Part shown: in pieces, positions 11,273 through 20,943 of the stretch
How positions within the stretch are numbered: position 1 is the first letter of the stretch
How the letters are laid out: each line of letters opens with the position of its first letter
Assembly: GCF_001625215.2 (NCBI RefSeq)
Contig: NC_030383.2
Coordinates: 47,798,380-47,862,379, forward strand
DNA length: 64,000 nt
Direction: 5' to 3'
Source of the DNA: Daucus carota subsp. sativus
Lineage: Eukaryota; Streptophyta; Magnoliopsida; Apiales; Apiaceae
The notes under the pieces: model-generated
What the model saw: only the letters and a program-made list of their open reading frames with translations
Told to the model about the DNA's origin: nothing
Database searches by the model: none
Program-made: the position numbers and the translations under genes

Positions 11273-11756
11273 TACTATTCACCTAAACGCTAGAAATAAT
11301 TTGAATTCAGTTCAAAATTATTTTTGATATTGTAGACTCCCATTTATCCTCTGTGAACAAGCAAAAGTCGAAGACTGCATATTATTTACAAGAGAATTGC
11401 AGATGTTATTATAGACAAACTCCAAAGTGCGTCTAACAAAAATGACTTTCAAGCTTTTGTTTAAGGCTTTAAGCTAATTGCTAGTTCTGATATTATAGTT
11501 CACCATTAAACAAGAAGGTTTCCAGACATACATTAACATTTAATTCTACCGGCAGCCATATGATTTTTTCCGTTATAATAATTTCTTCATACAATATTCA
11601 TCTACAAAACATCCGGCCATTATATCTTCATTTTTCGTTGTATTAATTTAGCATTAGCATTCTACACACAAGATGAGCCAAAAACAAGGGGAACAGGGAA
11701 AGTCAGAATATCAAATATGCCTCGATAGTTTTTAACTCATGGATTTTCAGACATCT
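11273..11756. other. Spacer between MITE and second snoRNA block
   Basis: About 480 bp of AT-rich DNA; no gene, RNA motif or terminal repeats recognised. Confidence 0.45.
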
Positions 11757-11845
11757 AATTTGTTTCATCATTCTTCCCAGTACAAAATTTCATATATAAA
11801 AACAATTGTAACAACAAATTAAAAGGCTCAGAAAAAATGAAATTT

Positions 11846-11922
11846 CTTCTCATTGATCATCTAATAGATAATCTCTGAAGTCTGACATGTGAATAATTTC
11901 AAAATTCTTCATCGCGTTTTAC
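11846..11922 (-). ncRNA. Conserved island of unknown RNA type, copy 2
   Basis: The second copy of the 77-base island at 10438-10514, with the same hairpin. It is the last conserved unit of the cluster in the transcribed direction, so it could be a third RNA or a processing or termination structure. Confidence 0.3.
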
Positions 11923-11970
11923 ACAATATCAAAATATATAAATTTAGAGCTCTCATGTAATTGATTATCT

Positions 11971-12027
11971 GCTCATGTATATAATCAGAATAGCGTATAT
12001 TGCCATCAGGCATTTTAATCACTGAGC
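11971..12027 (-). ncRNA. Candidate C/D snoRNA complementary to 18S rRNA, copy 2
   Basis: Minus strand. The outer pairing GCTCA/TGAGC encloses a divergent C-like GTGATTA and the 13-nt guide AATATACGCTATT directly before CTGA. The guide is the antisense of 18S AATAGCGTATATT; the predicted target is the G in AATAG. The boxes are imperfect and the stem short, so this is a candidate only. Confidence 0.45.
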
Positions 12028-12071
12028 CAATCAAATACACAACAAGCTTAATTATAAAATACAAAAACAGA

Positions 12072-12151
12072 GAGAGATCAGAGGTTGGTTATGGTTTTTC
12101 GGTCACGATTAATCTGAAACACGGACCAAATTGTTCATCATCATATCTCTC
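12072..12151 (-). ncRNA. U18: C/D box snoRNA U18, copy 2
   Basis: Same anatomy as copy 1: terminal stem GAGAGA/TCTCTC, box C ATGATGA, a 15-nt guide antisense to 25S TGAAACACGGACCAA before a D'-like CAGA, and box D CTGA at 12078-12081. It lies downstream of a plausible promoter at 12409-12467 and of another snoRNA. Plant snoRNAs are usually processed from such polycistronic transcripts. Confidence 0.85.
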
Positions 12152-12182
12152 CAGATATTAATTCAAACAAATACACACACAC

Positions 12183-12213
<31 letters not shown>
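12183..12213. repeat. (GA)n microsatellite
   Basis: About 15 AG units between the two upstream snoRNAs; read as CT on the transcribed minus strand. Confidence 0.9.
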
Positions 12214-12214
<1 letters not shown>

Positions 12215-12216
<2 letters not shown>

Positions 12217-12290
12217 AATCATCAGAGACTTAAATACTAAGAATCACAGAGATTCATATTGTTGCAGTTATTTTTTCATCAATTGATTTC
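12215..12290 (-). ncRNA. C/D box snoRNA, not named
   Basis: 76 nt on the minus strand with a strong terminal stem GAAATCA/TGATTTC, box C TTGATGA directly after it and box D CTGA (12222-12225) directly before the closing strand. An internal stretch AACTGCAACAA is the exact antisense of 18S TTGTTGCAGTT, which suggests a D'-side guide, although the D' box is degenerate. I did not match the D-side guide (ATTCTTAGTATTTAAGTCT) to an rRNA. It is absent from the first block. Confidence 0.65.
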
Positions 12291-12404
12291 ACCTTTACTA
12301 ATTCACAAAAGACATATGAAACAAAACTTGAGAATTGATGAAGAAAAACATACTATGAAAACTGATGTATCATCCTGTTTGTGAATACAGATCGTGTGAT
12401 AGAG

Positions 12405-12470
12405 AGAATTTATAGAACGCCACCAGAAACCCTAAATTTTGCGGGCTGCTGTAGGGTTTTTGTGGGCCTA
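12405..12470 (-). promoter_or_regulatory. Promoter of the snoRNA cluster
   Basis: Minus strand. A TATA-like TTCTATAAATT lies at about 12408-12418. Upstream are telo-box motifs AAACCCTAAA (plus strand, 12428-12437) and AAAACCCTA (minus strand, 12452-12460), and a site II motif TGGGCC (plus strand, 12462-12467). Telo-box plus site II is the known promoter signature of plant snoRNA and ribosomal-protein genes. The first snoRNA lies about 120 bases downstream. Confidence 0.6.
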
Positions 12471-13017
12471 GGCTATTAGCAATTTTGTTCGTTTTTGTGG
12501 GCTTTACCCATACAGGGTTATAATTTGTGTGACAGCCCATAGTTGATGAGTTGTCAGATTCATCAGAAATTCATACGGAGGGCCAACAAAATTTGTTACA
12601 TAATTTTAAGAAAAAACATCAGATGATTAGAAAATATATTTTTAAAAAGTTTAGGTGCGTTCATGCTCCTTTTAATTTTGAAAATAAAAAAATAAAGTAC
12701 TACCTTCCTTTTTTCGTTTAGATCGTCTTAGAGTTTTTCATAGATTCACCCATAACATTTTCAAAATAAATATGAACAATATATTTCTTAAATGTCTTGT
12801 AGAGTCGCACGCACGATTTCATGAACTAATTTTATTTGACATTACGAAGATTCACCCATTATATTTTGGTCTGGTTGACAGGCCGCTAATTTTAGTCAAA
12901 ATAATAAGGCACATGTAAATGAATTTAAGATTTTTTTCAAAAATATCAGAATCAGAAATTATTTTTTTCAGAAATATGATACAATTCTAACTTGCGTTCC
13001 AACAACTTTTGCGGTAT
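12471..13017. other. Intergenic DNA, nothing recognised
   Basis: AT-rich stretch upstream of the snoRNA promoter. No gene, RNA or element ends seen; GGCCTAGG and GTGGGC words close to the promoter may belong to it. Confidence 0.45.
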
Positions 13018-13026
13018 TTCTAAAAA

Positions 13027-13618
13027 GGGATAATTAATTTATACGTCCTTGAACTTTGGTCCATTTTTGATTCGCATCCTTGAACTAAGTTTGTCAATTT
13101 TATGCATCCTCAAACTTTGTAAATTTCCAATTCAGGTCCCTCCGTCAGTTTTTGACTAACAGAAGTTAGTAATTAGGGTTTTGAATTTGGGGGTTTTCGA
13201 CTCGTTAATGGATTGTTGAAATTGATGGTATGGGAAGTTTCGGGAGGTCAAACCGAAGAGATTCATGTAGGTTTCAATGGCGGAGGATTGTCGGAATGAT
13301 GGCCGGAATCAATGGCCATTTTCCGGCCGGCGGAGACATTGCCACCATTCCGGCAATCCTCCATCATTGAAACCTACATTAATCTGTTCGGTTTGATCTC
13401 CCGAAACTTTCCATACCATCAATTTCATCAATCCATGAACGAATCGAAAACCCTCAAATTAAAAACCCTAATCGACCAACTTCCGTTAGTCAAAAACTGA
13501 CGGAAGGACCTTAATTGGAAATTTACAAAGTTTGAGGATGCATAAATTGACAAACTTAGTTCAAGGATGCGAATCAAAAATAGACCAAAGTTCAAGGACG
13601 TATAAATTAATTATCCCT
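13027..13618. mobile_element. Mutator-like foldback MITE with about 290-bp inverted arms
   Basis: A 592-bp near-palindrome. The left arm starts GGGATAATTAATTTATACG and the right arm ends in its reverse complement. The arms match over almost their whole length, with scattered substitutions and one-base indels, around a short GC-rich centre (CCATTTTCCGGCCGGCGG). A 9-bp duplication TTCTAAAAA lies on both sides (13018-13026 and 13619-13627). Long arms with a 9-bp duplication fit Mutator-type elements. It codes for nothing; the 62-codon frame inside is an arm artefact. Its transcript would fold into a long hairpin. Confidence 0.85.
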
Positions 13619-13948
13619 TCTAAAAAAGTTTAAAATTTTCTCATAAATTTATTGGACATCAATCAAATTACATTATTTATTTTTTTGACAAATAAGACTA
13701 ATAACCATGCAAATATATAGTCGAGGTAGGACCGGACCACATAGGAAAAACTCTTGACCACTATCCAACCATGCTCAGATTACATTATTTAGTTACATTA
13801 CCATGTACAAGGGTTCAATTTACTCAGGCAGACTTCATCTCAGACTCAATAGCCAGCCAAGGCCATTTCACTCTCTGCAGTCACATTCCCAGCACCCCAT
13901 TTGGATGGACAAAATGTTATAACAAACTCATCTGATACACAACTCACT

Positions 13949-13953
13949 AGCGG
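13949..13953. repeat. Target-site duplication, left copy (AGCGG)
   Basis: Five bases AGCGG directly before the LTR start TGATAGG; the partner is at 24960-24964. Both copies lie in thaumatin-like coding sequence. Confidence 0.95.
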
Positions 13954-14642
13954 TGATAGGATATGATCCGGATAAGGAGGAACCCGGGTCCTCCCACAGG
14001 ACTTTTACACCGGATAGCCACCGGCCCCGCCAGATAACCCCAAGGCCGAACAGAATAGTGCAACCCGGACAGGATTCCTCACCCGGGTATAGTAAAACCT
14101 ACTATTTACCCGGGTCCACATGTACCAGCCGACACCTGCTGCATAAAGCACGGACTGACACGATAAAGACAAACATAACGGTCAACTACTGGCGATAGGG
14201 ACAAGCCAGGGAACATTCCAAAATACTACTTCCACGCTGACACCTGGACACGTGTAGGGGATCAAACCTCTACACGTGTAGGACCAGGATCCAGGTACAC
14301 ACCCTTAAACCCTAATCCTTGGCCTATAAATAGACCAAGGATCAAGAGTTTAAGGGTTAACTCCACTCTCTTTACACTCATTCTACACACACTTACACTC
14401 AGCATATACTCAAACACTCTCAGCCACCAGCAACCACCAGCCATACACCTTCACCCACCACACATAGATAGCACTTTCTCTAATCTTTATCCTTCCGAAA
14501 CCCACGCTTACTCTCACGCCGGAGGCGCTTTGGGGCAAAACCCCCCCGCCGGCGTTGTTTTGTAGGCACCCATCCAGCAGCTGCACCACGGAACCACCAG
14601 CCACGGCGGAGGAAGGACCGGGATCGGAGTTTGGCGTTATCA
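13954..14642 (+). repeat. Left LTR, 689 bp
   Basis: Starts TGATAGGATATG and ends GGCGTTATCA, giving the TG...CA ends with a TGATA/TATCA inverted pair. A TATA box CTATAAATA lies at 14324-14332, so U3 ends and R begins near 14355. It carries three CCCGGGT motifs, a word that recurs throughout the element. Confidence 0.95.
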
Positions 14643-14662
14643 TTTGGCGCTAGAAGGAGGGG
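14643..14662 (+). other. Primer-binding region
   Basis: TTTGGCGCTAGAAGGAGGGG directly follows the left LTR, where a tRNA 3' end should pair. TGGCGC is a usual PBS start; I did not assign the tRNA. Confidence 0.6.
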
Positions 14663-15087
14663 AAGGTGTCCTCTGTCCTGTGGTCACGGTGCCACTGGAC
14701 TCATCTTCTTCAACAAACCCCCGAAACGGGGGTCCAAATCACACCAGTAAGCTTTCGTAAAACACCCAGCTCCTCAAAACCTTCAGCCATGGCTCTTCTT
14801 GATATGTGCATGATAGAAAACCTTACCTGAACAAAACCCTAAATTTGTCTGTAGTAGAGCATGTTAGCAAACCCTGTCTGAGCAAAACCCTAATCTTGTC
14901 TGTAGCACATAAAATCTTTTTGTCTCACACCTGCACACATTTTGTCACTTAACTATTTGTGGTATCTCTGAAAATAGTAAGTTGACTACTTGTGCACACT
15001 ATTTCTGTCATCCTATCACTATCTATACTATTTGTGGGCACTACCACCAAAACAGCAACCATACACCCCGGGTGAGTTCTTGGAATC

Positions 15088-18000
15088 ATGGCAAAAAGAA
15101 CACGCTCCAACCTTCCTCCGAACCCGGATAACCAAACAGACCAGGACAACCCGAACCCGGATCATGCCACAGGACCTCTCTTCACCCATGTAAACCCGGA
15201 GGAGAATCAAACCATCAACCCCAATGACGCCCGGGTCACCATCGAAATGAACCAATACAAGTACACCGACGTACCAATCACCACCCTCCACCTATCACAG
15301 CTCACCAAAGAGGATTTAGCCGAGGCCATCCGACAGTACCAGGATCGCCGGGAAAGCAACCGCAGGCTTGAGAACATCGATGAGTCTGAGGACTCCGGGA
15401 ACAGCCGTCAATCCCGGGGTTCCGTCTTCGACCGGATCGGAGACAAAGCAAAGAAAAAGAAACAGAAGGATAGTGAGGAAACCCGGCTAAAAATCTTAGC
15501 TGAGAGGAAAGAACAGATCCGAAAAGAGGAGGAGGAAAAACTTGAGCAAAAAATCGCCCTCCGGATTCAACTCGAAGAGGAGAAGTTGACAAAAGGATCC
15601 CGGTCCAAGCGCTACCGGAAGGAAACAACACCCGAACTCATCTCTGATGACGAGGATGAGAGACCGGGGCAAACCAACCTCAGAGACATGATCAATGAAC
15701 TCAACCGGAAAATCGGGAATGATGCCGGGCTTGAAATTGGGGGAACCCTGACTCCCTTCAGCCACTCCTTGGAAGCCATACCCCGACAAAAGGGTATGAA
15801 ACATTACAACTTTGAATCTTTCAATGGACTGGGAGACCCGGAGGAACACCTGCACTATTTTGAACAGATAGCCCTGATCTACTACTACAATGATCTGACC
15901 AAATGCCGCTTCTTCGCATCCACATTCAAGGGAGGGGCCCAGAGATGGTTCAGCCGAATCCCCTCCCGAAGCATCGGGTCATGGAAAGACTTCAGGGAAG
16001 CCTTCCTCAGAAGGTTCCGAGCAAACAAGACACATGAACTTCATATGTGTCACCTGGAAACGGTTCGTCAGTATGACAATGAGGCACTCTCAGATTACAT
16101 GAAACGTTTCCAGGAAGCAATCAACAAAATTTCCAACCTGGATGAGCGTGAGGCCCTAAGCATATTCCGAAGGAACCTGGATCCGGAACAAAACGAGAGA
16201 TACGTGGTCGAGCTGATCAACAAGGAACCCCAGAGCCTGGCAGCTGCCTATGCCATGGCCGCCAAATTCATCAAGGAAACCGATGTACTCCAAGCCATGA
16301 GAATGACCCGACAAGGAAGCTTAAAAGGGAAGCAGGTCGAAGATAGACCCCGGAAAGAATATCACCAGGATAAGAAATTCAAGCCAGATAGACAAACAAA
16401 CTTCATCCAGCAATCAGGTTCCAAGAGGACCAGCCAGCAGGGATCCGGGTCCAGAAGTGACCCCGGTCCAAACAAAGCAACCAGGGAACCGAAACCAGAG
16501 CCCGAATGGACTCCTCTAAACAGGTCTCGCGAGGACATACTCAAAGAGGTCCGGGACAAACCCTTCTACTACCCACCAAAACCCATGCAAACTCCTCCCG
16601 AAAGCAGACCTACCAACAGGCACTGTGATTACCATGGTACCCATGGTCATAAAACTGAAAATTGCATATCCCTCAAGTACTTCATTGAAGAGCAGATCAG
16701 CAAGGGAAATATGGGGCAGTATATAGCCCGGAATACAGCCGACAAAACAGGAGGATCCGGGAAACAGAAAAACATTGTCAACGTAGTGCTGGGAGGATCC
16801 TGTTCCCCTCCCCCTAGCCCGGGCTCCTGTCAAGAAGTGATGTCCATCCAAGCCTACCCCGAACAGGTGATTTCTTTCAGCAACAAGGATTTCGAAGGAG
16901 TCACCCGGGGTCATAATCAAGCCCTCGTAGTGACCCTTGACATGGCCGAAAATGAGGTAAGGAGGATCCTGGTGGACAATGGCTCTTCGGCCAACATCTT
17001 GTTCAAACACACCATGGATCGAATGGAGCTAGGGAGTATCCGGATGAACGACTACAGGGAGGACCCTCTATATGGGTTCGGGAACAGCATCGTCCCGGTC
17101 CTCGGCACGCTTTACCTCCCTGTCCGATTTGGGACTCCCCCGAACCAAGTCACCCATACTATCAAATTCTATGTCACGGATACACCCTCGCCTTACAATG
17201 TGATCATTGGCCGCCCAGGTCTGAACAAGATTGAAGCTATCACATCCATTCCACACCTGAAGTTCAAATTCCCAACCCCGTTCGGGGTAGGGGAAGTCAA
17301 AGGAGACTCAGCAACAGCCGGGGTATGTTATAGCCAAGCCTTGGTCATGGCGGAAACACACTTGGACAACAAGAGAAAGGCAACCGTCTTTCAAAAACAG
17401 AAAAGCAACAAGAAGCACCGACCTTACCCAAAAACCAAAGGTGAAATACAGGTGATCGAACTTGACCCGGGTAACATCAACCCGGGAGCAACCAACCCTG
17501 ATCCCAGACAAAACAACCAGAAAGCAACCATGAGCTCAGCTCAAGATTTTGTTGAAAAGAACACTGACGCCCGGATCCAACAAATGATCTCGGCACAAGA
17601 ATTGACCAAGGTCGAAGCCGCAGTAGAGACCGAGTTGGTCCTAATCGAGAAAAACAACCCGGCAAGAAAAGTCAAGATCGGAAAAGGCTTGGATACCGTT
17701 TTTAAAGAAGAACTCATCCAACTACTTAGAAGCTACGCAGATGTTTTTGCCTGGAGCCCGGACGACATGCCCGGGTTGGACGAGTCACTAGCAATGCACA
17801 GCCTGGATGTGGACCCCAAGAAGAAACCAGTCAAACAAAAACGAAGAAATTTCGCACCAGAAAGGCAGAAGGCAATAGATGAGGAAGTTGGCAAATTGAT
17901 GAAGGCAGATATCATCTGCGAGATCAAATACCCGGAGTGGCTAGCTAACGTAGTCATGGTAAAGAAAGCAAACGGAAAGTGGAGGATGTGTGTTGACTAC

Positions 18001-18264
18001 ACGGATCTGAATGCGGCATGCCCGAAGGACCCTTATCCTCTACCAAGCATAGACCAGCTTATTGATGCCACATCAGGACACCTGATGTTAAGCTTTATGG
18101 ACGCCTTCTCCGGGTACAACCAGGTTAAGATGAACCCAGCATACATAGCCAAAACAGCTTTCATAACCCACCGGGCAGTGTATGCTTACAAACTGATGCC
18201 TTTCGGGTTAAGGAACGCCGGGTACCTACAAACTAGAACACATGGACGGGTCAGAGGTATCTAA
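15088..18264 (+). CDS. Gag-protease-partial RT frame of the gypsy element
   Basis: One long frame. The N-terminal third is charged and coiled-coil-like. The gag domain (RWFSRIPSRSIGSWKDFREAF... with YMKRFQEAINKI) follows, then a zinc-finger-like CDYHGTHGHKTENC, then an aspartic protease active site LVDNGSSANILF. Last comes the N-terminal part of reverse transcriptase (WRMCVDYTDLNAACPKD, SFMDAFSGYNQVKM, YKLMPFGLRNAG). Later pol domains are not recognised in the element. Gag may still supply particles for a non-autonomous life cycle; this is inference. Confidence 0.9.
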   Translation: MAKRTRSNLPPNPDNQTDQDNPNPDHATGPLFTHVNPEENQTINPNDARVTIEMNQYKYTDVPITTLHLSQLTKEDLAEAIRQYQDRRESNRRLENIDESEDSGNSRQSRGSVFDRIGDKAKKKKQKDSEETRLKILAERKEQIRKEEEEKLEQKIALRIQLEEEKLTKGSRSKRYRKETTPELISDDEDERPGQTNLRDMINELNRKIGNDAGLEIGGTLTPFSHSLEAIPRQKGMKHYNFESFNGLGDPEEHLHYFEQIALIYYYNDLTKCRFFASTFKGGAQRWFSRIPSRSIGSWKDFREAFLRRFRANKTHELHMCHLETVRQYDNEALSDYMKRFQEAINKISNLDEREALSIFRRNLDPEQNERYVVELINKEPQSLAAAYAMAAKFIKETDVLQAMRMTRQGSLKGKQVEDRPRKEYHQDKKFKPDRQTNFIQQSGSKRTSQQGSGSRSDPGPNKATREPKPEPEWTPLNRSREDILKEVRDKPFYYPPKPMQTPPESRPTNRHCDYHGTHGHKTENCISLKYFIEEQISKGNMGQYIARNTADKTGGSGKQKNIVNVVLGGSCSPPPSPGSCQEVMSIQAYPEQVISFSNKDFEGVTRGHNQALVVTLDMAENEVRRILVDNGSSANILFKHTMDRMELGSIRMNDYREDPLYGFGNSIVPVLGTLYLPVRFGTPPNQVTHTIKFYVTDTPSPYNVIIGRPGLNKIEAITSIPHLKFKFPTPFGVGEVKGDSATAGVCYSQALVMAETHLDNKRKATVFQKQKSNKKHRPYPKTKGEIQVIELDPGNINPGATNPDPRQNNQKATMSSAQDFVEKNTDARIQQMISAQELTKVEAAVETELVLIEKNNPARKVKIGKGLDTVFKEELIQLLRSYADVFAWSPDDMPGLDESLAMHSLDVDPKKKPVKQKRRNFAPERQKAIDEEVGKLMKADIICEIKYPEWLANVVMVKKANGKWRMCVDYTDLNAACPKDPYPLPSIDQLIDATSGHLMLSFMDAFSGYNQVKMNPAYIAKTAFITHRAVYAYKLMPFGLRNAGYLQTRTHGRVRGI

Positions 18265-18479
18265 CACCTGGCACGGACTCAGGTTAAGGAAATTCTACCA
18301 GTAGAATGAGGAAAAAGGATAAGGATCCTAGAAGACAGCTACATATCCCTAAAAGCAATCATGTACTTTTGATCGTTCTCAAAGCTGTGTAATAGTATTA
18401 AATATCAATGAAGTCTTTTGCTACCGATGAATCTATGCTATTATTTACTTAGAAAATTTCTAAGGCAGTCAAGCAATAT

Positions 18480-20070
18480 TTACAACCAACCCGGGAAAGG
18501 TCTACCCGGGTCCATCCATGCAATCATCTAACTTGGAAAAATTTCTAAGTATAAAAGCAACAGAAGCAACCAACCCGGGTAGAAGTTGCCCGGGCCCATC
18601 CATTTCATTTGCTTGGAAAAAATTCTAAGTACATCCATGCAATCATCTAACTTGGAAAAATTTCTAAGTATAAAAGCAACAGAAGCAACCAACCCGGGTA
18701 AAAGTTGCCCGGGTCCATCCATTTCATTTGCTTGGAAAAAATTCTAAGTACAAACATATTAAAGCAATCAACCCGGGTAGAAGTTGCCCGGGCCCATCCA
18801 TTTCATTTGCTTGGAAAAAATTCTAAGTACAAACATATTAAAGCAACCAACCCGGGTAAAAGTTGCCCGGGTCCATCCATTTCATTTGCTTGGAAAAAAT
18901 TCTAAGTACAAACATATTGAAGCAACCAACCCGGGTAAAAGTTGCCCGGGTCCATCCATTTCATTTGCTTGGAAAAAATTCTAAGTACAAACATATTAAA
19001 GCAATCAACCCGGGTAGAAGTTGCCCGGGCCCATCCATTTCATTTGCTTGGAAAAAATTCTAAGTACAAACATATTAAAGCAACCAACCCGGGTAAAAGT
19101 TGCCCGGGTCCATCCATTTCATTTGCTTGGAAAAAATTCTAAGTACAAACATATTAAAGCAATCAACCCGGGTAGAAGTTGCCCGGGCCCATCCATTTCA
19201 TTTGCTTGGAAAAAATTCTAAGTACAAACATATTAAAGCACTCAACCCGGGTATATGTTGCCCGGGTCCATCCATTTCATTTGCTTGGAAAAAATTCTAA
19301 GTACAAACATATGAAAGCAATCAACCCGGGTAGAAGTTGCCCGGGCCCATCCATTTCATTTGCTTGGAAAATTCTATTGGTGCAATCATGTTAAAGCAAC
19401 CAACCCGGGTATATGTTGCCCGGGTCCATCTATTTTATTTGCTTGGAAAAAATTCTAAGTACAAACATATCAAAACAATCAACCCGGGTAGAAGTTGCCC
19501 GGGTCCATTTATTTCATTTGCTAAGAAAATTCTATTGGTGCAATCATGTTAAAGCAACCAATCCGGGTATATGTTGCCCGGGTCCATCTATTTTATTTGC
19601 TTGGAAAAAATTCTAAGTACAAACATATGAAAGCAATCAACCCGGGTAGAAGTTGCCCGGGCCCATCCATTTCATTTGCTTGGAAAAAATTCTAAGTACA
19701 AACATATTAAAGCACTCAACCCGGGTAGAAGTTGCCCGGATCCATCCATTTCATTTGCTAAGGGCAGACATATTTAAGCAATCAACCCGGGTAGACGTTG
19801 CCCGGGCCCACATGTGTAATCTACCTAGAAGAAATTTCTAAGCGTAAAAGCAACAGAAGCAATCTACCCGGGTAGATGTCGCCCGGGTCTACATATTTCA
19901 TCTACTTAGAAAAATCTCCAAGTGCAAGACCATTTCAAGCAACCAACCCGGGTACATTCCACCCCGGATACAACTACAATTATCTCTGCTTAGAAAAATT
20001 TTCTAAGTACAAAGTATCCTAAAAGCAATCCACCCGGGGTACGACTGACCCGGGCACACCTGCGTTACAA
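18480..20070. repeat. Tandem array of about 20 units, 79-bp core period
   Basis: Units share an AACCCGGGTARAAGTTGCCC start, then CATCCATTTCATTTGCTTGG and AAATTCTAAGTACAAACAT. Period 79 bp is strict between about 18690 and 19330 and more variable at both edges. Each unit holds two CCCGGG palindromes about 10 bases apart. Two subtypes (GTAGAAG with GGGCCC and GTAAAAG with GGGTCC) roughly alternate, which suggests amplification as two-unit blocks. The repeated 66-codon frames here are array artefacts. The array lies between the pol part and the antisense gene. Confidence 0.92.
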
Positions 20071-20311
20071 TTACTTAGAAAATTTTCTAAGTACAGAAAT
20101 ATTGCAAACAGCCAGTCTGGAATACATAAAGCATACAAAAGCATTCACAAACAAATATGACAGGAAAATATTTGATAAAACAGCAGCGAAGCAAGCATCC
20201 ACAATCCCGGGTCCACACGGACCTCGGATAAATATTCGAATCCAGCAAAAACTAATCCGGAGATACAAAAGATTGTTTCAAAGAGCATATTCACGATAAA
20301 AGAAAAAGTGA

Positions 20312-20878
20312 CTAAGTAGCAGGGGGAAGGTTGTTTGTCTGGAGAGCCGCATCGACGGGAGCAACCGGATTGGCTGGAGCAATAAAGCTCGGAGAAGGAC
20401 CCTCAAAGGGCTCGGGTTCGCCCTTACCGGCCGTAACATCATCCTTGGCCTGGATATAAAGGTTGATGAAACTGGTCAGATCTGCCACCGGATCCGTTTT
20501 GATGTGCCTCTCGGCAACATTCCAGCATCGGACAACCTCCGCAGCGGCAGCATTGGCCAGGTCACCCTTATACTCTTCAGATTTCTTGAAATCAGCAATC
20601 ACAACTTCTGGCTCCTTGCGGTCCTCGAGTTGTTTCTTCAACTTCTCCATATCCTCCTCGAGTCCGGACACCCTCTTCTCAGAATCACCCGCCCGGGTCT
20701 CAGCATCCTCCAGTTTCCGCTTCCACTCAGCTTCCAGTCGGGTTTCGGCCTCCTTCACCCGCTTCTCCAACTCGGACTCCAACTTCTCCTTAGCCGACCT
20801 CTCCTGGGCCAAGTCCGATTCAGCTTTCCGGGCTCTCGCCCCAAAAGTCTCAGCAGTATCCCTTTCTGACTTTATCAA
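20312..20878 (-). CDS. Antisense accessory gene of the element, coiled-coil 3' segment
   Basis: Open minus-strand segment reading IKSERDTAETFGARARKAES..., very rich in Glu, Lys, Ala and Arg with heptad spacing over about 110 residues, so probably a coiled coil. It ends PPAT and a stop. An acceptor-like TCTGCAG lies just upstream, and the frame runs open from it. It is likely the last exon of the antisense gene whose other segments are at 20944-21531 and 21730-22800. Function unknown. Confidence 0.6.
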   Translation of the reverse strand: MIKSERDTAETFGARARKAESDLAQERSAKEKLESELEKRVKEAETRLEAEWKRKLEDAETRAGDSEKRVSGLEEDMEKLKKQLEDRKEPEVVIADFKKSEEYKGDLANAAAAEVVRCWNVAERHIKTDPVADLTSFINLYIQAKDDVTAGKGEPEPFEGPSPSFIAPANPVAPVDAALQTNNLPPAT

Positions 20879-20943
20879 GTTAAAAGCAATGGTATTGAAC
20901 CCGGCTAGACGAGACCCCAGCTGCAGACGCCGGATTCACGGGA

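Larger units (their letters stand above)
11757..12156 (-). repeat. Duplicated snoRNA block, copy 2
   Basis: The homologue of 10348-10764, in direct orientation and about 1.4 kb away. This copy is joined on its 5' side (higher coordinates, minus strand) to another C/D snoRNA (12215-12290) and to promoter elements, so it is the better candidate for the ancestral, expressed cluster. Confidence 0.75.

Noticed and set aside
13312-13500. 62-codon frame in the foldback element
   Set aside because: It lies in one inverted arm; its complement gives similar open frames, and there is no family resemblance.
18480-20070. CRISPR-like regular array and repeated 66-codon proteins
   Set aside because: Whole units repeat without unique spacers, inside a plant retrotransposon; the frames arise because the unit is open in one phase.
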